This document shows, one piece after another, positions 28,674-35,221 of a stretch of 40,338 bases of DNA; within the stretch, counting starts at the first letter, position 1, and each line of letters opens with the position of its first letter. Under the pieces are notes generated by a model that was given only the letters and a program-made list of their open reading frames with translations, ran no database searches and had not been told where the DNA came from. The position numbers and the translations under genes were made by a program. The stretch is from positions 1-40,338 of IMG/VR virus record IMGVR_UViG_3300048912_000162; one strand, 5' to 3'. Source of the stretch: a virus.

Positions 28674-28888
28674 TTCTTGTCCTCCCATTCGTGCCCAAGC
28701 AGCAGCATCACGACATGCTCTGCCCATTCGTTATTTCCGCCGCGCGAGCGCAGCCAGTCGTGCAGACTTTCCTTGTCGAGACAGGCGATGTCGACGCTCG
28801 CCGGGCGACCATCCACCAGCGCCCGCACAATGATTCCGGTGTTGTCGTCGAGGTGCAGGCGCGCCGGATCAGTCTTGAGAACTTTCAT
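28670..28888 (-). CDS. Small unknown protein (72 aa)
   Basis: MKVLKTDPARLHLDDNTGII, VRALVDGRPASVDIACLDKE, SLHDWLRSRGGNNEWAEHVV, ending in LLLGHEWEDKK. The ATG at 28888 has a very strong GGAGGGGGGA site, so translation most likely begins here even though the frame stays open into the zinc-finger segment upstream. This pattern (DxARLHLDDNTGIIVRAxVxG) is common in small phage proteins of unknown function. Confidence 0.68.
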   Translation of the reverse strand: MKVLKTDPARLHLDDNTGIIVRALVDGRPASVDIACLDKESLHDWLRSRGGNNEWAEHVVMLLLGHEWEDKK

Positions 28889-29161
28889 TCCCCCCCTCCA
28901 TTGTTTCACGTTGGACGCAAAGAACTGTACGAACGCGACGAACCGCAAATTGCGCGCCATTCGTTTTTTGGTGGGATGGGCTAAACGCCAGCGCTTGGTG
29001 TATTCGGTATGGCAACGTCGGCACGCCCACCGTTTGCTCGCGCTGCCACCCCGCTTCTTAAAGCGAAGATTGTCTGGCGTGAGCGCATGCCCTTGAGGGC
29101 AGTGCGAGGGTGCCATGCTGCCCTCGCCGCGGGGCAGCGGCGGTCGTCCCCGTCGCTTCAT
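28889..29161 (-). pseudogene. Zinc-finger fragment resembling an HNH endonuclease N-terminus
   Basis: From an ATG at 29161 the frame reads KRRGRPPLPRGEGSMAPSHC, PQGHALTPDNLRFKKRGGS, RWACRRCHTEYTKRWRLAHP, i.e. C-P-x-G-H-x8-N-x-R-(x)10-C-R-x-C, the zinc module found before HNH cores in phage endonucleases. No HNH motif follows; the frame instead runs without a stop into the 72-residue gene (joint product would be 163 residues). It is either the remnant of a homing endonuclease or a small zinc protein fused to its neighbour. Codon use is poorer in GC than the surrounding genes towards its end. Confidence 0.45.
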
Positions 29162-29172
29162 CGGCACCGACG

Positions 29173-30165
29173 TCACAGCTCGTATTCCTTCTCGATCCGA
29201 CCCCGTGCTAGGTCGCCGCGAGCATGCGGACTCCAAAAATAAACTCCGGATTTTCTTGTCTTAAAATGACCTCGGACGAAATGACCGCGCATGGGCGTAT
29301 GGTCGCCGCGGCTCTCGCCCAGCGCATACACGCGCTTTGCTTGCCGGTGCGCGATGTGCAGAACCTTGTGCTCGAACAACGGCAGCACCCCGCGCTTGCG
29401 CCGCGCCTTGTTGAGCCGGCTTAGATCGGTCTGGTGCAGGTCCACCGCATTGCGCGCATTGAGCAAGCCGATCACGGCGAGCAAATAGCTCGGCTCCCCC
29501 GCCCAGTCCGCCCGCGCCAGGGTGGCCATGGCCTCGTAGAACTCGCGCCAGCGATGCTTCGGAATGCCGATCGGCAGCGGCATGTCGTAATCCGCCCGGC
29601 ACGGATTCGTGTGCCGCAACATGGCGAGCTTGACGCTCTCGCTTGATTGCGTCCAACCAGGGTGCGGCCCGATATCCATGTTGAGCAGACCTTGGTCGGC
29701 CATGCGCTGCCGCTCCGCCCGCTCGTCCTCGACGCTCGGCAGCGCCTTTTCGGAAGTCAGTGGCGCAGTCATGTCGAAGTCCATGGCCAACGACGCCGCC
29801 GAGCATTGTCCATTCGGGATCGACCACAGCATGTGCGCCCGCCACGCGCTCAGATCGTCGCGCGTCGCCGACAGCAAGTAGCCCACGCGGCGCGGCTGCA
29901 CCTGAAAAGCCGGCGCGTGCATTTGCGCCGCCGAGAAATTCGGCCGCTCAATATGCACAAACTCAATCCAGGTCTCGCGGAACGGAAGCCGGCAGTGCTC
30001 GAACGCCCGCACCAGTCCGGTATAGTCGGAGGACAAGGCGTCCGCGACCGCAGCGCATTCTGCCGAGAGAACGAACTTTTGCGCCTTGCCTATGCGCTCG
30101 ATCACCGGCCCGACCAGCATGCCGCTTGCAGAGGCGCGATCGACCGCCAGCTCATCGCACAGCAT
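29173..30165 (-). CDS. Unknown conserved-looking phage protein (330 aa)
   Basis: ATG at 30165 with GGAG upstream; a longer frame exists but overlaps the gene before. Residues 40-130 contain LVRAFEHCRLPFRETWIEFV and AFQVQPRRVGYLLSATRDDL, then a central SALAMDFDM-type strand; the C-terminal 90 residues hold LPLFEHKVLHIAHRQAKRVY, GDHTPMRGHFVRGHFKTRKS and VYFWSPHARGDLARGRIEKE, a conserved-looking block of His/Arg/Gly seen in proteins of this kind from alphaproteobacterial phages. The RGHFxxRxSGxxFWxPHxRGD text suggests a nucleic-acid-binding surface. No enzyme motif was recognised. Confidence 0.7.
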   Translation of the reverse strand: MLCDELAVDRASASGMLVGPVIERIGKAQKFVLSAECAAVADALSSDYTGLVRAFEHCRLPFRETWIEFVHIERPNFSAAQMHAPAFQVQPRRVGYLLSATRDDLSAWRAHMLWSIPNGQCSAASLAMDFDMTAPLTSEKALPSVEDERAERQRMADQGLLNMDIGPHPGWTQSSESVKLAMLRHTNPCRADYDMPLPIGIPKHRWREFYEAMATLARADWAGEPSYLLAVIGLLNARNAVDLHQTDLSRLNKARRKRGVLPLFEHKVLHIAHRQAKRVYALGESRGDHTPMRGHFVRGHFKTRKSGVYFWSPHARGDLARGRIEKEYEL

Positions 30166-30418
30166 GGCGCGCTCCGATCGTGCGGCAGCGTGCCCGGCGG
30201 CGAGGTGGCGGCAGCTGCCGGCCACGCATGGCGGCCTCGGTGAGATCACGGATCGCCAGCGCCAGGATCAGACCGGGGTCCTTGGCCGCACTGATCTTGC
30301 ACGCGAGCGCAGTGCAGATCGCACGCGTTGAGATCGCCTCCCCCTCGGCCCCAGCGGGGGCCATCTCGCTGCAGAGCGCGAGCACAGCTCGGCTCAGGGC
30401 TATGAATTCGTCGTCCAT
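30152..30418 (-). CDS. Small helical protein (88 aa)
   Basis: MDDEFIALSRAVLALCSEMA, STRAICTALACKISAAKDPG, LILALAIRDLTEAAMRG, then a basic tail that overlaps the next start. Looks like a helical bundle; no family recognised. It begins 1 base after the upstream stop region. Confidence 0.6.
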   Translation of the reverse strand: MDDEFIALSRAVLALCSEMAPAGAEGEAISTRAICTALACKISAAKDPGLILALAIRDLTEAAMRGRQLPPPRRRARCRTIGARHAVR

Positions 30419-30419
30419 G

Positions 30420-30923
30420 TCAGTGTCCCTTTCCCTTCACTGGCAGCATTCCAACGAACCGCCCCTCCAAGCGGCCCACCCTGTCCAACATCTTGAGCGG
30501 CTGCAGTCGCCCCGGCCCGTCTGGCCCTTCGGGGCGCTCGATCATCTGGCAGGCTGTGACATTGCCCTCGGCGTCCTCAGCCGAAAACCACAGGCACTCT
30601 TGCCGCTTCGGATCGCGGCCAAGGTCCCTCCGGTGCTCAAATTCGTCAAAGTCCGCGTCACCCGGCTTGGCGCTTCGTATCCAGCTCTCGCACATGAAAA
30701 GGCAGGCGACGGCGTCCAACCGCTTCATCGCCTCGCGCATGGCGAAAGCGACGATGTCCTTTTCGGGCCCGCTGCCCATGGGCGCAGCAATGATGCCGTG
30801 CTCGCCGTTGGCGCAAACGACGTGCCAGAGCGGCCGCAGCTCACCGGTCTTCTCGAACATCTCCGCGGCCTTGGGCGCGGCGAACTCGATCAGCTCGCGC
30901 GCGGTGATGGGCGGCTTGCTCAT
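30420..30923 (-). CDS. Unknown protein (167 aa)
   Basis: ATG at 30923 overlaps the previous stop as ATGA. TARELIEFAAPKAAEMFEKT, then LRPLWHVVCANGEHGIIAAP, DIVAFAMREAMKRLDAVACL, FMCESWI, and DPKRQECLWFSAEDAEGNVT. The alternating strands and helices suggest a compact alpha/beta fold; the pattern GELxPxWHxVxxxGExxII...ExW resembles small phage proteins in alphaproteobacteria with no known activity. Confidence 0.68.
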   Translation of the reverse strand: MSKPPITARELIEFAAPKAAEMFEKTGELRPLWHVVCANGEHGIIAAPMGSGPEKDIVAFAMREAMKRLDAVACLFMCESWIRSAKPGDADFDEFEHRRDLGRDPKRQECLWFSAEDAEGNVTACQMIERPEGPDGPGRLQPLKMLDRVGRLEGRFVGMLPVKGKGH

Positions 30924-31093
30924 CGCTTGTCGTCTCCGTGCAGCACGCCGGCATCGACGAGGTGCTGCCAAACTTTCTTGGCCGCCGACTTCGATAGCGG
31001 CGTGCCTTTCTCGGAATGATCTGCGTCCAGCAACATGAGCACATGCAAGGCTTCCGCTTGCGGCAGGCTCAGCTCAATACGGCTATCGGTCAT
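30920..31093 (-). CDS. Small helical protein (57 aa)
   Basis: MTDSRIELSLPQAEALHVLM, LLDADHSEKGTPLSKSAAKK, VWQHLVDAGVLHGDDKR. ATG preceded by GAGGAG at 7 bases, and the stop overlaps the next ATG. The LSLPQAEALHVLM...AAKKVWxxLxxAG text resembles a small two-helix protein of unknown function. Clear coding character despite the size. Confidence 0.65.
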   Translation of the reverse strand: MTDSRIELSLPQAEALHVLMLLDADHSEKGTPLSKSAAKKVWQHLVDAGVLHGDDKR

Positions 31094-31232
31094 TGCAGCT
31101 CCTCGTCCTTTTCTGGTTCGAAGGCTCAGCCGACCGATTGAACTGCGATGGACAACCGGCCGGCCTCACCCCCGCTGCGGGTGCGGGCCGCAGCGTGAGC
31201 GGCACCACTGCGGATGCCGCCTGCGCTGCCGC
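31094..31232. other. Gap without a supported gene
   Basis: 139 bases rich in GC with short inverted GC stretches (CGCTGCGGGTGCGGGCCGCAGCG can fold) but no ribosome site followed by a convincing frame. Could hold a weak stem-loop between two small genes; nothing else is seen. Confidence 0.3.
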
Positions 31233-31436
31233 CTACGCGAGCTTGTCTTCCAACGGCACGCTCCATGCCTTGGCGAGGTGCCGGGCATGATTGCGCACCC
31301 CCGCGAGCGATCCGCCCGCGAGCTGCCGCTTGATAATCTCGACGTTGAAATAGCCGCCGGTAGCCATCGGCGAGTAGCCGCGCAGAACCACTGACCCATC
31401 CTCCATTTTGAACAACTTGAACTTGGTCGGCTTCAT
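31233..31436 (-). CDS. Small unknown protein (67 aa)
   Basis: MKPTKFKLFKMEDGSVVLRG, YSPMATGGYFNVEIIKRQLA, then GSLAGVRNHARHLAKAWSVP. N-terminal beta hairpin and C-terminal helix, basic overall. AGAGGG lies 6 bases upstream. No family recognised. Confidence 0.62.
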   Translation of the reverse strand: MKPTKFKLFKMEDGSVVLRGYSPMATGGYFNVEIIKRQLAGGSLAGVRNHARHLAKAWSVPLEDKLA

Positions 31437-31515
31437 TTTTACCCTCTGGGGTGTTGGGGATGCTGCCGGGCTTGCAGAGCCCCGAGTGCCGGTCATCGCG
31501 CCCGTCCGGCTCAGC

Positions 31516-31704
31516 TCATTCGCACTCCCTCACCGGCCGCGCCCAATACAGAACCTCCAGATCGCGTTCCAACTCCTCGACCGCGTCCTGATCGCGCTCG
31601 GCGTCGGCAAGGTCGAGCGCGATCTTGATTCGCTTCCTCTCCGCCGCCCATGCGAGCAGCTTGGCCTCATGCTCCGCGAAATCCGCGGGACGATTCATAG
31701 TCAT
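31516..31704 (-). CDS. Small helical protein (62 aa)
   Basis: MTMNRPADFAEHEAKLLAWA then ERKRIKIALDLADAERDQDA, VEELERDLEVLYWARPVREC: a charged coiled coil. ATGA overlap with the gene upstream. Function unknown. Confidence 0.6.
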   Translation of the reverse strand: MTMNRPADFAEHEAKLLAWAAERKRIKIALDLADAERDQDAVEELERDLEVLYWARPVRECE

Positions 31705-31955
31705 TGGTCCCTCACTCGCTCGATCTCGTTCAATGCCAGCTCGCTCAGCCAGCCAGAATCTTCCCACTGGATCACCACGGTGCGGCTCCAGTGGATCGCT
31801 TGCACCCGCCCGATATGACGCCCGTCGCGCTCGCGAACGCGGTCGCCGCAACTCAGCTTCATCCAATCGCCCGCACCGACGCGCGAGCGGCTGATCGGGC
31901 CCAAGCCCGCCTCGCGGCGGAATTGCGCGTTCGGGGATTCAACTACCGTCCTCAT
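31701..31955 (-). CDS. Small KOW/SH3-like protein (84 aa)
   Basis: Residues about 30-75 read DWMKLSCGDRVRERDGRHIG, RVQAIHWSRTVVIQWEDSGW, LSELALNEIERV, a five-strand barrel pattern with GDRVxxxDGRxxGxVxxIxWxxxVxVxWEDxGWxSxL, as in KOW/SH3-like modules. Could bind nucleic acid. ATGA-coupled at both ends. Confidence 0.62.
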   Translation of the reverse strand: MRTVVESPNAQFRREAGLGPISRSRVGAGDWMKLSCGDRVRERDGRHIGRVQAIHWSRTVVIQWEDSGWLSELALNEIERVRDQ

Positions 31956-32146
31956 GTCCAGCCCTCCTCTTCCATCAAGTCCGCTTCGGCACGCTCCTGA
32001 TCGAGCCGCTGCAGGTCGGCGATTGCTTCCGCTTCCGTTGCACCCCAGCCAGCGTGAAGTTCATCGCCGTCGTAGTGGGCGACCCAGTCGAAGCGCCGAT
32101 CTGAGATCGGCGGACAGACGTTCCGCGTGATTAGTTTTTGATCCAT
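31952..32146 (-). CDS. Small unknown protein (64 aa)
   Basis: MDQKLITRNVCPPISDRRFD, WVAHYDGDELHAGWGATEAE, AIADLQRLDQERAEADLMEE. The pattern C-P-P-I-P-x-R-x-x-D-W-x-A-x-x-D-x-x-x-x-x-G-x-G-x-T-E-x-E-A-I-x-D-L is widespread in small phage proteins of unknown function. Preceded by GGTGGTGA. Confidence 0.68.
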   Translation of the reverse strand: MDQKLITRNVCPPISDRRFDWVAHYDGDELHAGWGATEAEAIADLQRLDQERAEADLMEEEGWT

Positions 32147-32148
32147 GA

Positions 32149-33087
32149 TCACCACCCATATTTGCCGGCGCAGATCGGCCCGATGCCGCGCTCGATTGAA
32201 CCGTCGTTGGTCAGCTCGCGTCCACACACTGCGCAAGCGGACCACTTCTGGCCGTAAGCCAGCGCCGCCTTGAGCGGATCGGTGCAAGCGTCGAGGATCG
32301 CTGCCTCCTGCGCATCGGTGCAAGCGAACCGGCGCGTGAACTTGCCGTTCTTGACCGAGCCGAGCTTCTCGCCGTTGGCGCCAGCCTCGCGCACGAAGAT
32401 CATGCCGTCCCATTGCGAGCCCGGTGAACCCGGCGAAAACGAAAGGCTGTGCTCGCCAGACTGGAGGCGGAGGTGCAGGCGCTTGATGCCCATCGCACCC
32501 GCCTTGCGGGCCTTGGCCTTCGCCTTGTCAAAAGCAGCCTCCAGCTTGGAAACGTCGACCGCTGGAGCTGCGGCCTCGCGAGCTGCGCGCTCGGCGTCCC
32601 GCGCTGCATTGCGCTCGGCGTCCCGCGCCATGAGCTTGCGCACCGCGGCGAGCTGATTGTCGGTCAAGGCCAAGTAGCGATTGACCGCGTTGATCATATT
32701 GATTGGAAAATCGAAGCCGCCGCCGCGTTCGTCATTCTTGCGAGCTGCTGCGCGCAGCCACTCCATCTCAGCCTTGTGCGCGGCCTCCCAGGTCTCGCGC
32801 TCGTTCTTGCGCTCGACCATCTGGCGCTCCTTGCGCGCAATCGAACTCTCTTGCGCCTTGGCGCGGGCGGCCGGGCTGGTCTTGAAGGTCTTGCCCTTGT
32901 TGCCTTTGCAACGGAAGCAAACGCCCCATGGGGTCTGGCCGGTGCCGCGGCATTTGCCGCAGGGCTCGAAATAGGTCTGAGGCTGATAGGACGCGGGCGG
33001 GGTCGGGCGAGCCGTATTAGGGACCACTGCGCCGCCGAGCAGATCGTCCAGGCTATCGTTTAGATCATTGTCGAGATTCGCACTCAT
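32149..33087 (-). CDS. DnaJ-type zinc finger protein with DUF6011-like tail (312 aa)
   Basis: ATG at 33087 with GGAG and AGGGA upstream; first gene after the divergent region. Residues about 42-66 (CGKCRGTGQTPWGVCFRCKG) form a CxxCxGTG...CxxCxGxG zinc finger as in DnaJ. A charged helix follows (ESSIARKERQMVERKNERET), then INAVNRYLALTDNQLAAVRK, a middle beta region for LHLRLQSGEHSLSFSPGSPG, and a C-terminal CAVCGRELTNDGSIERGIGP plus IC motif of the DUF6011 kind. These multi-module zinc proteins occur on phages and plasmids and probably bind single-stranded or structured nucleic acid. Function unproved. Confidence 0.78.
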   Translation of the reverse strand: MSANLDNDLNDSLDDLLGGAVVPNTARPTPPASYQPQTYFEPCGKCRGTGQTPWGVCFRCKGNKGKTFKTSPAARAKAQESSIARKERQMVERKNERETWEAAHKAEMEWLRAAARKNDERGGGFDFPINMINAVNRYLALTDNQLAAVRKLMARDAERNAARDAERAAREAAAPAVDVSKLEAAFDKAKAKARKAGAMGIKRLHLRLQSGEHSLSFSPGSPGSQWDGMIFVREAGANGEKLGSVKNGKFTRRFACTDAQEAAILDACTDPLKAALAYGQKWSACAVCGRELTNDGSIERGIGPICAGKYGW

Positions 33088-33130
33088 ATCCCTACGCTCC
33101 TTTTTGCGGGCGAGGGCCGGCGCGGAAAGG

Positions 33131-33142
33131 GGCCATTCGGCC
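33131..33142. promoter_or_regulatory. Operator-like site A (GGCCATTCGGCC)
   Basis: A 12-base variant of the GGCCAATTCGGCC palindrome, one A shorter, in the divergent region just upstream of the DnaJ-type gene. Weakest member of the set. Confidence 0.35.
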
Positions 33143-33188
33143 CGCTTGGCAAAGGGCCCGCACCGGCCTCGCCATGGGTTCCGTACTA

Positions 33189-33201
33189 GGCCAATTTGGC
33201 C
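33189..33201. promoter_or_regulatory. Operator-like site B (GGCCAATTTGGCC)
   Basis: 13-base near-perfect palindrome with GGCC arms and an A/T centre, in the middle of the divergent region between the minus-strand accessory operon and the plus-strand block. CATAAC lies about 12 bases to its right and could be a plus-strand minus 10. Confidence 0.5.
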
Positions 33202-33296
33202 GCCGTCGCAACCATAACTAAGGACGTAGAGATTCCGGCTGGGGATAGGCAGATTCCCGTTGCAATCCCCCGACGCTACGCTAAGTGACCGGGGCC

Positions 33297-33309
33297 GGCC
33301 AATTCGGCC
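33297..33309. promoter_or_regulatory. Operator-like site C (GGCCAATTCGGCC)
   Basis: Thirteen bases, the exact reverse complement of site D at 37165; with one flanking base the identity is 14. It lies 18 bases before the ATG of the DUF3489-like gene, in the likely 5' leader, so binding there could block initiation or elongation. Confidence 0.55.
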
Positions 33310-33327
33310 GCTGAAAACGAGGGAAAA

Positions 33328-33936
33328 ATGGACGATCCCAAAGACCTCGACGATATCCCGGAATTCCTTCTGAAGGCGGCGAAAGAGCCCAGGAAGCCCC
33401 CGGAACCCCCGAAAAGCGCGGCCATCCCGGCCAGCGCCGCAGAAAAAGGACCTACCCCTATGACTACCCAGACCCAGCCCCAGCCCAAGACCCAGCCCAA
33501 GACCCAGCCCAAGACCGCCCCGAAGCCGGCCGCCAAGCGGGCCAAGGGCGAGCGTATCGGCGTGCCGCCCCCGCGGGTCCGGACCTCGATTTCCAAGCCC
33601 AGCAAGCCGGCCAAGGGCCCCGCTTCCGGCTCTCCCGGCCCGAAGCTCCTTCAGGATTTGCTGAATCGCAAGGCCAAGGCCGCCCCGAAGGCCCCCGCCA
33701 AGGCCAAGGCGAAGCCCGCCAAGGCCCCCAAGGTCAAGCCGGCTGGTGAGGGGCGGGGCGACAAGCTGAAAGCGATCGTAGCCCTTCTGACGCGCTCCAG
33801 CGGCTGCACCGGAGCCGAGGTACTGGCCGCGACCGGCTGGCCTTCGGTCTCCATGCCGCAGCAAGCCACGGCCGCGGGCTTGAAGCTCCGCAAGGAAAAG
33901 AAGCCCGGTCAGCCCACCCGCTACTGGGGCAAGTGA
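33328..33936 (+). CDS. DUF3489-like protein with Pro/Lys-rich linker (202 aa)
   Basis: Starts at 33328 with GAGGG just upstream; a second ATG at 33460 has its own AAAAAGGA site, so a shorter form (158 residues) is likely too. Residues 35-145 are Pro/Lys/Ala-rich and partly built from tandem repeats, like a histone H1 tail. Residues about 145-202 (GDKLKAIVALLTRSSGCTGA, EVLAATGWPSVSMPQQATAA, GLKLRKEKKPGQPTRYW) match the DUF3489 winged-helix-like domain (LLxRxxGATxxExxxATGW...YW) common in rhizobia. Probably a DNA-binding protein; first gene of the plus-strand block. Confidence 0.78.
   Translation: MDDPKDLDDIPEFLLKAAKEPRKPPEPPKSAAIPASAAEKGPTPMTTQTQPQPKTQPKTQPKTAPKPAAKRAKGERIGVPPPRVRTSISKPSKPAKGPASGSPGPKLLQDLLNRKAKAAPKAPAKAKAKPAKAPKVKPAGEGRGDKLKAIVALLTRSSGCTGAEVLAATGWPSVSMPQQATAAGLKLRKEKKPGQPTRYWGK
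33470..33516 (+). repeat. Tandem repeats encoding Q-P-K-T units
   Basis: Three in-register copies of a 12-base unit CAGCCCAAGACC plus a partial one, encoding repeated QPKT in the linker of the DUF3489-like protein. Copy number could vary by slippage. Confidence 0.75.
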
Positions 33937-33945
33937 AAGCACCGG

Positions 33946-33964
33946 GGGGCGCCATCGGCGCCCC
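33946..33964 (+). other. Strong intercistronic hairpin (GGGGCGCC/GGCGCCCC)
   Basis: Eight-base perfect stem with a 3-base loop, 10 bases after the DUF3489-like stop, followed by a C-rich run rather than T residues. It may be a weak terminator, or an mRNA 3' end stabiliser before the TGT-like gene. Confidence 0.5.
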
Positions 33965-33996
33965 TCCCCCCCCTCAAGGTCCAAAGCCACCACGCC

Positions 33997-34893
33997 ATGA
34001 ATAAGCTCACGATCTATGGCCTCCCGCTCAGCCCCACCTCAGCGCTTGAAGCCCTCAGCGGCGCGTCGTTTTGCGTCTCCTACGGCACGCGCGACAAGCT
34101 GGGCAAGCAGCTCGATCAGGCGATCCGCTTGGTCGGCCAGGGCGACGGCGTTTTGCTGGTCGATAACGGCGCCTACAGCGCTTGGAAGGCCGGCACCGAT
34201 ACCATGAACGACGAGAGCTACTTGGAGGGCTTCGCCGAGTGGGCGAACGACATCGCCGCCCGCTGCCCGCAAGCGGTGATCGTGCTCCCGGACGTTATCG
34301 ACGGCACGCATGAGCAGAACGCCCAGCTCGTCTGCGAGACCATGGCCATGTTCGATTTCGACTCCGAGCGCACGATGCCGATCTGGCACATGCATGAGCC
34401 GATCTCCTACTTGCTCCATCTTTGCGAGGGCTTCGGTTACGTTGGGTTCGGATCGAGCGGCGAGTACGCCAGCCCGAATTGCCCGGCTTGGCACGCCCGG
34501 ATCACCGAGGCGTTCGCCGCCATCGACAAGTGGGAAGCCGAGAGCGAGGGCGCTTTCATCCGCCCGCGCATCCACATGATGCGGGCGCAGAGCATGGCGC
34601 ACCTCTACCCGTTCGACAGCTCCGACAGCACCAACCTCGCGATCAATCATAACCGCCAGCGCCGCACCAGCGGCGAGGACATCCCCGCATTCGCCAAGCG
34701 GATCAACGATAAGATTCAGGCCAGCGCCGGCCCCGAGGCCGAGCATCAGACCAAGCGCCCGCTGCTTGGCCATATCGAGACCAGCAATATGCAGGCGATC
34801 TGGCTTTTAGAAGCCGCGGGCTACGTCGTCCGCGAGCCCTTCAAGATACCGAGCTGCGAGCCGCAGCAGTTCGACTTGTTCACTGCGGCATAA
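33997..34893 (+). CDS. TGT/DpdA-like protein (putative 7-deazaguanine transglycosylase fold, 298 aa)
   Basis: The order of motifs follows tRNA-guanine transglycosylase and phage DpdA: LLVDNGAYSAW (53-63, in place of the DSGGFQ region), VIVLPDVIDGTHEQN (94-108, second aspartate), WHMHEPISYLL (130-140), YVGFGSSGEYASP (148-160, like GGxxxGE), RIHMMRAQSM (191-200, like the HLLGxG strand) and YPFDSSDSTNLAINHNR (204-220, like D-x-D-S-x-x-P-T-R). If right, it exchanges guanine in DNA for a 7-deazaguanine base, protecting phage DNA. The zinc site of bacterial TGT is absent, as in DpdA. No preQ0 synthesis gene is in the window, so the base would come from the host or elsewhere. Assignment is by eye. 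Confidence 0.6.
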   Translation: MNKLTIYGLPLSPTSALEALSGASFCVSYGTRDKLGKQLDQAIRLVGQGDGVLLVDNGAYSAWKAGTDTMNDESYLEGFAEWANDIAARCPQAVIVLPDVIDGTHEQNAQLVCETMAMFDFDSERTMPIWHMHEPISYLLHLCEGFGYVGFGSSGEYASPNCPAWHARITEAFAAIDKWEAESEGAFIRPRIHMMRAQSMAHLYPFDSSDSTNLAINHNRQRRTSGEDIPAFAKRINDKIQASAGPEAEHQTKRPLLGHIETSNMQAIWLLEAAGYVVREPFKIPSCEPQQFDLFTAA

Positions 34894-34909
34894 AAAGAAG
34901 GACCTTGCT

Positions 34910-35131
34910 ATGAGCACCACCACCATCGTCCGCATCTCCGACCGCGCGGCGCAAATTCTGCGCGCCAATGTTAGCCCCGGCTTTGCCTTCAGGCCAACCG
35001 GGACTCGCAACGCGGACGGCACTTGGGACGTCCCGTTCGAGATCGAAACCCTCGAAGAGATCAAGGACCAGCTGCTGCCGGGCGAAACGCTCAGCGATGC
35101 AATCGAGCGCATCGTGGCCATTCGGCAGTGA
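34910..35131 (+). CDS. Small unknown protein (73 aa)
   Basis: MSTTTIVRISDRAAQILRAN, VSPGFAFRPTGTRNADGTWD, VPFEIETLEEIKDQLLPGET, LSDAIERIVAIRQ. AAGGACC lies 7 bases upstream. N-terminal strand-helix and the final LPGETxSDxIxRI helix resemble small antitoxin-like or RHH proteins, but the middle differs. Function unknown. Confidence 0.65.
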   Translation: MSTTTIVRISDRAAQILRANVSPGFAFRPTGTRNADGTWDVPFEIETLEEIKDQLLPGETLSDAIERIVAIRQ

Positions 35132-35139
35132 TCACCGCA

Positions 35140-35162
35140 GAGGGCCGCCGCGCGCGGCCCTC
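35140..35162 (+). other. Strong hairpin GAGGGCCGC/GCGGCCCTC between genes
   Basis: Nine-base perfect stem with a 5-base loop, 8 bases after the preceding stop; no T run follows. Likely a 3' protective hairpin or attenuator before the secreted protease gene. The same GGGCCGC stem recurs in the terminators of this block. Confidence 0.55.
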
Positions 35163-35221
35163 GACGGTGCTCATTCCGAGGCACCAGCAACCAAGGGCAG
35201 CTCTAAGCCCAGGAGAACGAC

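Noticed and set aside
33470-33516. CRISPR-like repeat array
   Set aside because: The 12-base units are contiguous, without spacers, and lie in frame in a Pro/Lys-rich linker.
33088-33993. Minus-strand extension of the DnaJ-type gene upstream to 33993 (614 residues)
   Set aside because: The extra 300 residues are Gly/Leu/Arg-rich mirror text of the plus-strand DUF3489-like gene; the ATG at 33087 has a good ribosome site and protein-like text starts there.
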